Shown in pieces: positions 1-6,004 of a stretch of 6,832 nucleotides of DNA. Position numbers and translations under genes: made by a program. The notes under the pieces were generated by a model. That model worked only from the letters and a program-made list of their open reading frames with translations. It was not told the DNA's origin and searched no databases. Origin of the DNA: a bacterium (lineage in GTDB: Bacteria > JAJVIF01 > JAGGVT01); contig JAGGVT010000121.1 of NCBI GenBank assembly GCA_021157815.1, forward strand, positions 1-6,832, in the 5' to 3' direction. The stretch's first letter is position 1. Every line of letters starts with the position of its first letter.

Positions 1-73
1 GTCATTCCGGGCTTGACCCGGAATCTATCTTAGTACCGAAATGAAGTGGATTCTGAATCAAGTTCAGAATGAC
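1..73. repeat. 73-bp palindromic element, copy 1
   Basis: The element opens with GTCATTCCGGG and closes with its partial mirror TTCAGAATGAC, giving two 25-nt arms (1-25 and 49-73) around a 23-nt centre. Each arm is itself a perfect 8-bp hairpin with a 5-nt loop: ATTCCGGG/CCCGGAAT around CTTGA, and ATTCTGAA/TTCAGAAT around TCAAG. The arms pair with each other at 19 of 25 positions, and all six differences are transitions. The structure can form one long hairpin or two short ones. It resembles the dispersed GTCATTC-type palindromic repeats seen in many bacterial genomes, but I cannot assign a named family. It starts exactly at the window edge. Confidence 0.85.
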
Positions 74-91
74 AAAATAGCTAACATCAAT

Positions 92-164
92 GTCATTCCG
101 GGCTTGACCCGGAATCCATCTTAGTACCGAAATGAAGTAGATTCTGAATCAAGTTCAGAATGAC
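92..164. repeat. 73-bp palindromic element, copy 2
   Basis: This is a direct tandem copy of the element at 1-73, offset by 91 bp and separated by an 18-nt AT-rich spacer (74-91). I count two differences over 73 positions (t26 versus c117, g48 versus a139), both in the central part or at its margin, so both arms are preserved exactly. The copy ends three nucleotides before the stop codon of the minus-strand nuclease gene, so it lies in that gene's 3' flank and could act as a transcript-end hairpin. There is no T-run typical of an intrinsic terminator. Confidence 0.85.
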
Positions 165-166
165 AA

Positions 167-2995
167 TCAATAATGAATTCTGCAGATATGGTAAAAGCCG
201 CATTTGTTCCATCCGCAGAAATCACTCTCAGGCGGGTCAACAGGGAACTCGGCTGATTCAATCGACCTGACAACGCTCTTGATATTTTCCATTCCCGTTT
301 TTATAAATTCCCCTATTCCACTTTCATCTTCCGATTCAAAATCATCCGTTGATTTGTTGTACATTTTTTTCCTTCCAAGAGAAACAATCTCAGCGGCGGA
401 TGTGGGTTGGCCGAAATATTCAAGCGCGATGGCATAAAGAGGCAGCTGGAATTTCGCTGCTTCCTCAAACAGATTTTTAATGCTCTGAGAGCTGATTTTA
501 TAGTCAACAACCGCGCAGGTGCCATCGGGGAGTTTGTCTATCCGATCGATGACGCCTGTAAAACGCTTGTCTGTGCCGTCAATGTTGATTATTAAATCTT
601 CCGTGCCGCCAATTCCAAAAGGATATTCGGTGTGTAATACCTCACGCTCTTTGTCAGCAATTCGTTCCATCTCATTCTGAATGAAAATCTCGATGATGGC
701 GATGTAGTCTTTTAAAATCGCTTCCTCGATGAAATTCAAATCATCGATTTCAATCCCCTGTTTTTTCAGTATGGCAACAAGGTCGGCATCTTGCTTTTTA
801 TTACTGATACGATAACTAAGCAGTTCATGAATGGCGCTGCCTCGTACAAGCGGTGTGATTATTTCCTCCAGCGATGTCTGCGCACCGGGGAGATTCAGAA
901 TTCTATCGGCGAAATATATGAACGGGCATCGAGTGTATCTGTTTAAAGCGGATGCGCTGAATGAATGAATATTCGAACCAATCGCCTTCTTGATGTCCGG
1001 TTTTAATGCTGAATCGGGAGATACGTTCGAATTCAACGCCCTGTCGGAACGAGGATAAGATTCAGCAAGAGTTTGTTGAAGTTCCCCGCCGGATTTAACC
1101 GTTGCATCATCGCTGAAAAAAAGCGCGGTTTTTGTAATGAGATCATCCCATGTAAAAAGCCCGGTTTCGTCCCGCCCGACAGATTCCCAGCCTGTCGGAT
1201 GGATTTCAAACAGCGGTGAGCTAATCTCGTTCGTCTCTCCCCTTTCATCAAGCGTAGGCACGGTTATGAAAAGATAATCTGTTGCGAGTTCCAACGCGAT
1301 ACACAGAAGAAAATTCTCCCGATGGATTATCTCCCGCTGGGTTTCAAACGGATATCCCCTGTCGTGAAGTTCAATCCTTGCGGTTTCGCCGAGAAGAGGA
1401 TCAATGCCGGGTCGAGTCGGGAAATTGACATCGTTCATTCCGGCGAGAAACACAACTCGCGCGCTTTTCATCTGGACATTATCGAATCCTGTAAACTCGA
1501 CTGCCTGTCGGCGCCTGTCTCTGGGGCGTACAATCGATGATCGCACCTGATCCATCAGTTCATTCAAAAAGAGACTGTATTTATTATCGATTGAATCCGG
1601 CGGTTTATGTTCGTCATTCAGTTTGTCAAGTTCATCCAGAAGCGAATGGAAAGTTCGCAGTGATGTCGATGCCATGCCGGCGTAATCAAGCGGCATTTCA
1701 TCAGGCAGCTTCAGGCATTTATTAATCACGTCCTGAATTACATTTTTGAAATCGTTGAAACTATTTATGTTTCGAGTTTTGTTAAACAAGGAGTTCAGGA
1801 TATCCCAGGATTTCGAATCAACGCCATCCGGCTTTGCTGCAGTGTTTCCATCAAGAAACGAGTGGATGATTTTTTTGTCAAGCTGCTTTACAACAATCCC
1901 AATATCCTGTGCGAAGTGGCTTGAGAGAAGCGACATTGCGGAATCCAAATCGCCATCGAGCAATCCCAAAATCGCGAGTATCTCCCGAACCGGGCTTATC
2001 TCCTTGAGCGGCACGGGCAGCATGGTTTTCAACGGGATGCCGATTGTGCCGAATGCCGATTCAAACAGCGAAAGCACATTCCGGGGCTTTGGGTGTATGA
2101 CAATAATTTCGGATGGTTTGATTCCGTTCTCTATTAATTCAGCGGATTTACGCGCGATAAATTCAGCCTCATCCCTGTTGGAATCAAGCAGTTTCAGGCT
2201 GGGTTGGATATTCGATGAATCCGGTTCAAGAGCAAGTTGTTCGAAACCTGAGTCGAGAAGATTTTGCTTTGTATTTAATAAACTGTCATCCGCAGAATCA
2301 GCCATGACTGGCAGCGCGATTATAATCTCGTTTACAACATCCGATAACGCCCTGATAAACGCCATCTGCGGAGGAGTGAAACAATTGAATCCGATTATGA
2401 AAACAGTGTCGGGTTTGAAATCGGAGTTGAGTTTTTCGCAGGCTTTGAACAATGCGGAGTCTTGAGTGTCGATGTTTTTTTCGTTCAGTTGATTTTCGAA
2501 AACGCGGTACGATTCAACAATGCGTTTAATCAATCCGTTTCCACTAACGCCGTCAGGATATTCTGCAATCAGGTGTTCCAGCAATTTATCACGCTCTGAT
2601 GGCGCTGCCTGCCTGAACTCCGCAAACAACTTATAGGCTTTACGCCTGAAACCGGGCATCCTGCCCTCTACTGCCAATCCCGGTGAGCTGTCGCACAACG
2701 TGTTTTTTAATAGAAGGCGGATGTAGCTGACTGATGCTAGATTGACATCCGGAGTTAATTCACGCACAAGGTTTCCGAATGTTTTGAAAGGCGCATCATA
2801 CAGGATGTTAATCCCCCTGTCGGACAGAAGGTTGAGCTTTACCTGTTCGAGGAAATCATAGTCCGGCGCGATGATGATGACGTCATCGGGATCAATCCGG
2901 TTGTTCAGCCTGTGCGCAATGCGGTCAAGCAGATGGTTTACGAGACCGGTTGAATCGGATGAGGTTAGCAGTATTTTGGTTTGTTGTTCAGGCAT
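167..2995 (-). CDS. addB: AddB-like helicase-nuclease subunit (PD-(D/E)XK, Fe-S)
   Basis: A 942-residue protein. The N-terminal part looks like a UvrD/AddB helicase body, but residues 7-22 (KILLTSSDSTGLVNHL) lack a P-loop GK[ST], so ATP hydrolysis here is doubtful. Residues 512-600 carry the typical VVFLAGMNDVNFP, DPLLGETAR and 'TLDERG..N..SSPLFE' stretch. The C-terminus has a complete RecB-type PD-(D/E)XK nuclease: G719 and H723 (RGSAIHELL), D817 (GVIDRID), D831-Y-K833, and Q850 with Y854 (QLPLYA). Cys690, Cys927, Cys932 and Cys938 match the AddB 4Fe-4S staple, although the spacing is C-x4-C-x5-C where Bacillus AddB has C-x2-C-x5-C. Known AddB works with AddA to resect broken DNA ends for recombination. 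AddA is not in the window; if co-transcribed it would lie off the left edge. The ATG at 2993-2995 has no clear Shine-Dalgarno. It is shorter than Bacillus AddB (about 1,160 residues). A broader COG3857-type nuclease is the alternative. Confidence 0.85.
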   Translation of the reverse strand: MPEQQTKILLTSSDSTGLVNHLLDRIAHRLNNRIDPDDVIIIAPDYDFLEQVKLNLLSDRGINILYDAPFKTFGNLVRELTPDVNLASVSYIRLLLKNTLCDSSPGLAVEGRMPGFRRKAYKLFAEFRQAAPSERDKLLEHLIAEYPDGVSGNGLIKRIVESYRVFENQLNEKNIDTQDSALFKACEKLNSDFKPDTVFIIGFNCFTPPQMAFIRALSDVVNEIIIALPVMADSADDSLLNTKQNLLDSGFEQLALEPDSSNIQPSLKLLDSNRDEAEFIARKSAELIENGIKPSEIIVIHPKPRNVLSLFESAFGTIGIPLKTMLPVPLKEISPVREILAILGLLDGDLDSAMSLLSSHFAQDIGIVVKQLDKKIIHSFLDGNTAAKPDGVDSKSWDILNSLFNKTRNINSFNDFKNVIQDVINKCLKLPDEMPLDYAGMASTSLRTFHSLLDELDKLNDEHKPPDSIDNKYSLFLNELMDQVRSSIVRPRDRRRQAVEFTGFDNVQMKSARVVFLAGMNDVNFPTRPGIDPLLGETARIELHDRGYPFETQREIIHRENFLLCIALELATDYLFITVPTLDERGETNEISSPLFEIHPTGWESVGRDETGLFTWDDLITKTALFFSDDATVKSGGELQQTLAESYPRSDRALNSNVSPDSALKPDIKKAIGSNIHSFSASALNRYTRCPFIYFADRILNLPGAQTSLEEIITPLVRGSAIHELLSYRISNKKQDADLVAILKKQGIEIDDLNFIEEAILKDYIAIIEIFIQNEMERIADKEREVLHTEYPFGIGGTEDLIINIDGTDKRFTGVIDRIDKLPDGTCAVVDYKISSQSIKNLFEEAAKFQLPLYAIALEYFGQPTSAAEIVSLGRKKMYNKSTDDFESEDESGIGEFIKTGMENIKSVVRSIESAEFPVDPPESDFCGWNKCGFYHICRIHY

Positions 2996-3022
2996 TTTGT
3001 AATGTTGATTCTAACCGAGATG

Positions 3023-3062
3023 GTGTTCTTCGACAAGGTGTCTGACACCATTAATAGAACAC
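3023..3062. repeat. Nested REP-like palindrome
   Basis: A perfect 6-bp palindrome GGTGTC-t-GACACC (3037-3049) sits inside an outer perfect 7-bp inverted repeat, GTGTTCT (3023-3029) with AGAACAC (3056-3062). The nesting is asymmetric, with 7 nt on the left and 6 nt on the right between the two stems. GGTGTCTGACACC-type motifs occur as dispersed short palindromes in many genomes, in some cases near REP-associated tyrosine transposases. No transposase gene is present here. It lies 27 bp upstream of the AddB-like start codon, so it falls in that gene's 5' leader or promoter region. Confidence 0.6.
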
Positions 3063-3088
3063 TATGTTTATCTGCGTTCCATTTTTAG

Positions 3089-3113
3089 GTCATTCTGAAC
3101 ATAGTGAAGAATC
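3089..3113. repeat. Solo 25-nt arm related to the left-edge element
   Basis: The stretch begins GTCATTCTGAAC and ends GAATC and is exactly 25 nt, the same length as one arm of the elements at 1-73 and 92-164. It shares its first 12 and last 6 nucleotides with the reverse complement of the right arm of those elements. Only the middle (ATAGTGA) differs. It keeps a short internal inverted repeat (ATTCT/AGAAT). It is most simply read as a solo half-element of the same or a sister repeat family. Confidence 0.55.
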
Positions 3114-3152
3114 TATTCGCGGTGATGTAAATATTTCTCATTAGATGAAGGC

Positions 3153-3226
3153 ATCGTAGGGGCGCTTGCTTGCTGCGCCCTGAGTGGCGTACCGGAAGAG
3201 GGCGCAGCAAGCAGCGCCCCTACGAT
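3153..3226. repeat. Long GC-rich hairpin (CGTAGGGGCGC type)
   Basis: The left arm 3153-3180 (starting ATCGTAGGGGCGC) and right arm 3200-3226 (ending GCGCCCCTACGAT) are complementary over 27 bp with a single bulged T in the run of T at 3166-3167. The loop is 19 nt (3181-3199). CGTAGGGGCGC-type inverted repeats are common intergenic elements in diverse bacteria, so this is likely a dispersed non-coding repeat. It sits between divergent genes and is therefore not placed as a terminator for either. It could form a cruciform or affect expression of its neighbours, which is inference. Confidence 0.8.
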
Positions 3227-3266
3227 ATCCGCCAACTGCTCTCAGGCAAAGAAACAGAAGCCCTGG

Positions 3267-3296
3267 TTTATTCATTTCGTTTTGCGTCGATATAAC
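3267..3296 (+). promoter_or_regulatory. Possible sigma70-type promoter for the ATP-grasp gene
   Basis: TATAAC at 3291-3296 is a reasonable -10 hexamer. The best partner at an allowed distance is a weak -35-like TTTATT at 3267-3272, with an 18-nt spacer. Its placement just after the repeat-rich zone and about 35 nt before the preferred start codon fits a promoter, but the -35 match is poor. Confidence 0.2.
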
Positions 3297-3314
3297 TAAA
3301 AGTAATCACAATGC

Positions 3315-3321
3315 GGAGGGG
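3315..3321 (+). promoter_or_regulatory. Ribosome binding site that decides the ATP-grasp start
   Basis: The purine run GGAGGGG lies 10 nt upstream of the ATG at 3332. The upstream in-frame ATG at 3311 would put this Shine-Dalgarno inside its own coding sequence and has no comparable motif before it, so the downstream ATG is preferred. Confidence 0.6.
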
Positions 3322-3331
3322 ATGTTTTTTC

Positions 3332-4597
3332 ATGGCTGATGAACAGCTTACAGGAAAACGCGCGCTTGTGCTTGGCGCGTCGAAATGGCAGGTGCCTCTA
3401 ATCAGGCAGGCCCAATCGATGGGGCTTGAGGTTGTCGCGACTGACATGAACCCGAAAGCGGTTGGTTTGAAAATCGCGGATTACGGTGAGGTCGTTGACA
3501 TACTCGATGCCGACGCCAACACCGATGTCGCGATTAAGCACAACGTTGACGCTGTAATGACAGACCAGACCGATTACGCGTTGAATGTAGTGGCGAAAGT
3601 GGCATCGCGACTTGTGATTCCGGGACCATCGGTTGGTGTCGCAAAAAATTGCACGAACAAGAAACTGATGCGTGAAATAACAAGCGCGAGGAATATTTCG
3701 AATCCTGAATTTTATATTGCGGAAAGCCTTGTTGACGCGCGACTTGCGGCATCCGATATCGGATTCCCGCTAATAATCAAGCCAACAGATAATCAGGGAT
3801 CGCGTGGCGTTTTTAAAATAAACAATCAAAAACAACTGATCGATCTTTTCGCCGACTCGATTAAACACTCCCGGGATGGCCAGATTCTGGTGGAGGAATA
3901 TATTCAGGGAACGGAAGTTACAGTCGAGGGTTTCGTTGCAGACGGCGAGCTTCACACGCTTGCAATCAGCGAGAAGGAACACACTCCGCCGCCAAGAATA
4001 ATCGCGATGAATTTGAACTTTCCACCGTCGTTCGATAAAAAAACAATTGAGAAAATCAAGCGGACAGCCTCGGATGTGGCATCCGCGCTTGGCATGACAA
4101 ATGGCCCATATCATGGTGAGTTCATGGTGAATCAGGACGGCGTATTCCTGATTGAGGCGGCGTATCGTGGAGGCGGAAGTGGAACATCGAGCCATATCGT
4201 GCCAGCTGTAAGTGGAGTGAATGTACTTGAAAAACTTGTCCTTGTCAGCCTAGGGTATAAAGTGAAAATCAAACCTACCCGAAACGATGCCTGCATCCTG
4301 AAATTCCTTCAGTTTAAACCCGGCCACGTGAAGAATATTATAGGACTGTGGAAAGCATCACGGGTTGATGGTGTCCGTCTGTTTGAAATTAATTATCATG
4401 CTACCGAGATAATGCCATCGGTTACGGACGATTCAAAACGCCATGGAGCGATTATTGTATCAGCGCCAACATTGTCTGAAGCGAAAAGAAATCTTGATAT
4501 GGCAGTCAGCATGGCTAAGATTATTTACGAGGCACCGACAGTCAAGCCAGAGGGTCTGAATATGGCAGGCCAGGTTCGAGCGAAATCAGCACAATAA
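3332..4597 (+). CDS. ATP-grasp domain ligase, substrate unknown
   Basis: A 421-residue protein starting MADEQLTG. The order is: an N-terminal Rossmann-like pre-ATP-grasp domain (residues 10-100, LVLGASKWQ... and VVATDMNP); the ATP-grasp A-subdomain with K110/K111 and K150 (PLIIKPTDNQGSRGV, whose SRG is the phosphate-loop region); the B-subdomain with E188/E189 (ILVEEYIQGTE), H261-G-E263, and the metal and nucleotide site E275-A-A-Y-R279-GGGSG; then a C-terminal domain (about 310-400) ending in a 'HGAIIVSAPTLSEAK' unit. Family members join a carboxylate to an amine or similar nucleophile through an acyl-phosphate. The fold resembles PurK/CarB and amino-acid or peptide ligases, and I cannot assign a substrate. 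The usual metal-ligand Asn two residues after the last Glu is Ala277; Ala also occurs here in some ligase subfamilies. It stands alone: the upstream neighbour is divergent and motE lies about 190 nt downstream. The ATP-grasp assignment is firm, the function open. Confidence 0.9.
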   Translation: MADEQLTGKRALVLGASKWQVPLIRQAQSMGLEVVATDMNPKAVGLKIADYGEVVDILDADANTDVAIKHNVDAVMTDQTDYALNVVAKVASRLVIPGPSVGVAKNCTNKKLMREITSARNISNPEFYIAESLVDARLAASDIGFPLIIKPTDNQGSRGVFKINNQKQLIDLFADSIKHSRDGQILVEEYIQGTEVTVEGFVADGELHTLAISEKEHTPPPRIIAMNLNFPPSFDKKTIEKIKRTASDVASALGMTNGPYHGEFMVNQDGVFLIEAAYRGGGSGTSSHIVPAVSGVNVLEKLVLVSLGYKVKIKPTRNDACILKFLQFKPGHVKNIIGLWKASRVDGVRLFEINYHATEIMPSVTDDSKRHGAIIVSAPTLSEAKRNLDMAVSMAKIIYEAPTVKPEGLNMAGQVRAKSAQ

Positions 4598-4627
4598 TGT
4601 ATAAGTTTAACGCGGTAATCTTATACA
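4598..4627 (+). terminator. Weak stem directly after the ATP-grasp stop
   Basis: TGTATAAG (4598-4605) and CTTATACA (4620-4627) form a perfect 8-bp inverted repeat starting at the first base after the stop codon, with a 14-nt loop. The stem is AT-rich and is not followed by a T-run, so it is a poor intrinsic terminator. It may be a mild 3'-end structure. The downstream stretch 4628-4786 is AT-rich and probably holds the promoter for the next gene, but I see no convincing hexamer pair. Confidence 0.25.
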
Positions 4628-4786
4628 GAATTCTGGTTGTTACATTTCATCTATATAAACATTTGATTTATTAATTCAATATGATTTAATGTTGTGTTGT
4701 TAATCGAACCCACACTCTGATATTTGAATCTCATCAGGTGGGTTAAACTGGTCGAACGAATTGCTGAACCAGAGGTAAACGAAGCA

Positions 4787-5698
4787 ATGATAAGTATTTT
4801 CCAAAATGAGGATGGCAAGGCACTGGGAGCAATCCTCGGTATTGTGGGCGTAATAATTTTAATCGTTGCGGTTGTTGTTGTGCTGACAGTTACCGGCTCA
4901 TACAAGTATCCGCCATCCGCGGTGAACTGGCCTGTTGTAGGTTCATTTATCGCGCAGCATGGGGCAATCCTGGAAATTGTCGAGGATGGTGAAGGCGAGG
5001 ATGGCTCGCTTCCAGGCAGTCCCAGCGCTGAATCGATAATGGATTTGCAGGATAACGGGACTGCGAAGATTGTTCGCGACCTGACATTCAAGAAGCAGCG
5101 CATTGACGAGCTTGAAGGTGAAATGGAGACCAAGAACGACCAGATATCCAAGCTGAATGAGGAAATTCAGCTTATGAAAACCCAGATTGAGCATTACAAG
5201 CCTGAAAACCGCAAGGCGCTGATTAAAATATATGATCGCATGGAGGCAACCGCAGCGGTTGAGATTCTCTCGCAGATTCCCGAAGAGCGTGCTGTAATCA
5301 TCCTTTCCAGCTTGAAGGACTCGAAGGCTGCTGAGATACTCGCCTCGATGGATAGTATCGCTGCGGTTAAAATAACTGAGCTGATGGCGGGATTCGAACC
5401 GACTCGCATAACCGACATGAGTGAGCTTACAGGAAATAAACGCCCTATACAGCCATCAGGTACAGCATCACAGCCAGGTTTAAATCCACCGCCCAAAAGA
5501 GATTTCACAACACCGGCGCCAAATCCCCAGGATACTCTCCAGACTGATACCTCCGGTGATATTGTCGGGCCTCCATCAAACAGTGAGTCAGGAACAATAA
5601 CTGAAACACCTGAAAAAGAAGAGGAAGAGGAAAAAACTGATGAAGAAGAAAAGAAGCCGGAATCCCCTACCCCATCAGGCGATGAATCGACTGGATAA
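4787..5698 (+). CDS. motE: MotE/YlxF-like flagellar protein with acidic C-terminal tail
   Basis: A 303-residue protein counted from the ATG at 4787. The order is: a short N-terminus; one strong transmembrane helix (about 14-36, GAILGIVGVIILIVAVVVV); a linker; a coiled coil (about 94-137, heptad-like 'KKQRIDELEGEMETKNDQ' onward); an MgtE_N-like helical domain (about 139-202, with YDRMEATAAVEIL, IPEERAVIILSSL and AAEILASMD); and a Pro/Ser/Thr tail (218-303) ending in an EKEEEEEKTDEEEKK run. The first four parts are the MotE/YlxF architecture; in rhizobia MotE is a periplasmic partner of MotC, and the gene commonly lies between fliJ and fliK. The fliK-like gene downstream supports this call. The tail is longer than usual for the family. 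A TTG at 4724 would add 21 residues but has no ribosome binding site; the ATG has AGAGGT 10 nt upstream and leaves a normal short cytoplasmic N-terminus. Confidence 0.75.
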   Translation: MISIFQNEDGKALGAILGIVGVIILIVAVVVVLTVTGSYKYPPSAVNWPVVGSFIAQHGAILEIVEDGEGEDGSLPGSPSAESIMDLQDNGTAKIVRDLTFKKQRIDELEGEMETKNDQISKLNEEIQLMKTQIEHYKPENRKALIKIYDRMEATAAVEILSQIPEERAVIILSSLKDSKAAEILASMDSIAAVKITELMAGFEPTRITDMSELTGNKRPIQPSGTASQPGLNPPPKRDFTTPAPNPQDTLQTDTSGDIVGPPSNSESGTITETPEKEEEEEKTDEEEKKPESPTPSGDESTG

Positions 5699-5715
5699 AT
5701 AGTTGAATAATGCAC

Positions 5716-5816
5716 CCGGGAGATTCGGCATCCTTGCCGGAAAATCGGGTGCTTCAGCACCCCTGTAAAAACCGGGGCTTACGCCCCTTCGCCGGCAAGG
5801 ATGCCGACACTCCCGG
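5716..5816. repeat. Branched palindromic element between motE and fliK
   Basis: The outer stem pairs 5725-5740 with 5792-5807 (16 bp, TCGGCATCCTTGCCGG with its exact complement) and 5716-5722 with 5810-5816 (7 bp, CCGGGAG/CTCCCGG), separated by a 2x2 internal loop. Inside are two independent perfect hairpins: GGGTGC-ttca-GCACCC (5747-5762) and GGGGC-ttac-GCCCC (5774-5787). The result is a three-way-junction shape of 101 bp. It starts 17 nt after the motE stop codon. It is probably a dispersed non-coding repeat; it could also slow or end transcription between motE and fliK. No T-run follows it directly. Confidence 0.8.
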
Positions 5817-5902
5817 CAATGAAAGCCAAATTTACAAAAATCTCTCCCTTAATCTTTTTTAATCTTATCTAAAGTAATTCACATCTCATACCGACAAAAC
5901 AA

Positions 5903-5965
5903 ATGGAGACTCGTGTTTTCGATGCGGCGATTACGCTGCTGATGAAGCGTGACTCCCGCGCGTGA
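5903..5965 (+). CDS. Possible 20-residue leader ORF before fliK
   Basis: An ATG at 5903 opens a 20-codon ORF (METRVFDAAITLLMKRDSRA) ending in TGA at 5963-5965, 43 nt before the fliK-like start codon. A hairpin GCGGCG-atta-CGCTGC (5924-5939, one G-U pair) lies within it. There is no Shine-Dalgarno and the frame does not join fliK. It may be a chance ORF, a leader peptide, or a degraded gene fragment. The rest of the gap (5817-5902 and 5966-5991) is AT-rich with T-runs near 5850-5860 and shows no recognisable feature. Confidence 0.15.
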   Translation: METRVFDAAITLLMKRDSRA

Positions 5966-5994
5966 TGCGCATTTACAAATTAATTCCTTATGGG

Positions 5995-6004
5995 AAGGAG
6001 GTGA
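5995..6004 (+). promoter_or_regulatory. Near-perfect Shine-Dalgarno for the TTG-started fliK
   Basis: AAGGAGGTGA matches the expected complement of the 16S rRNA 3' end over 10 consecutive bases. Its GGAGG core (5997-6001) is 7 nt from the TTG at 6009. It selects TTG over the in-frame ATGs at 6021 and 6027, which are too far away, and over a GTG at 5949. Confidence 0.85.

Noticed and set aside
1-164. CRISPR array
   Set aside because: Only two units of 73 bp with an 18-nt spacer; unit too long, spacer too short, and the unit is a compound palindrome.
1746-2465. 239-codon open frame on the plus strand
   Set aside because: It lies antisense inside the AddB-like gene, whose protein motifs are convincing; the plus-strand translation is Ser-rich and has no recognisable domain.
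3311-3331. Upstream ATG giving seven extra residues (MRRGCFF) on the ATP-grasp protein
   Set aside because: The Shine-Dalgarno GGAGGGG lies within these codons and fits the ATG at 3332.
3770-4195. 141-codon open frame on the minus strand
   Set aside because: Antisense to the ATP-grasp catalytic region, which has complete motifs on the plus strand.
5194-5760. 188-codon open frame on the minus strand
   Set aside because: Antisense to the MotE-like gene; its poly-Ser run is simply the complement of the Glu/Lys-rich tail, and its start lies in the palindrome.
5716-5816. tRNA or other known structured RNA gene
   Set aside because: The outer stem is far longer than a tRNA acceptor stem, there are only two inner hairpins, and there is no anticodon arm or TTC-type T-loop pattern.
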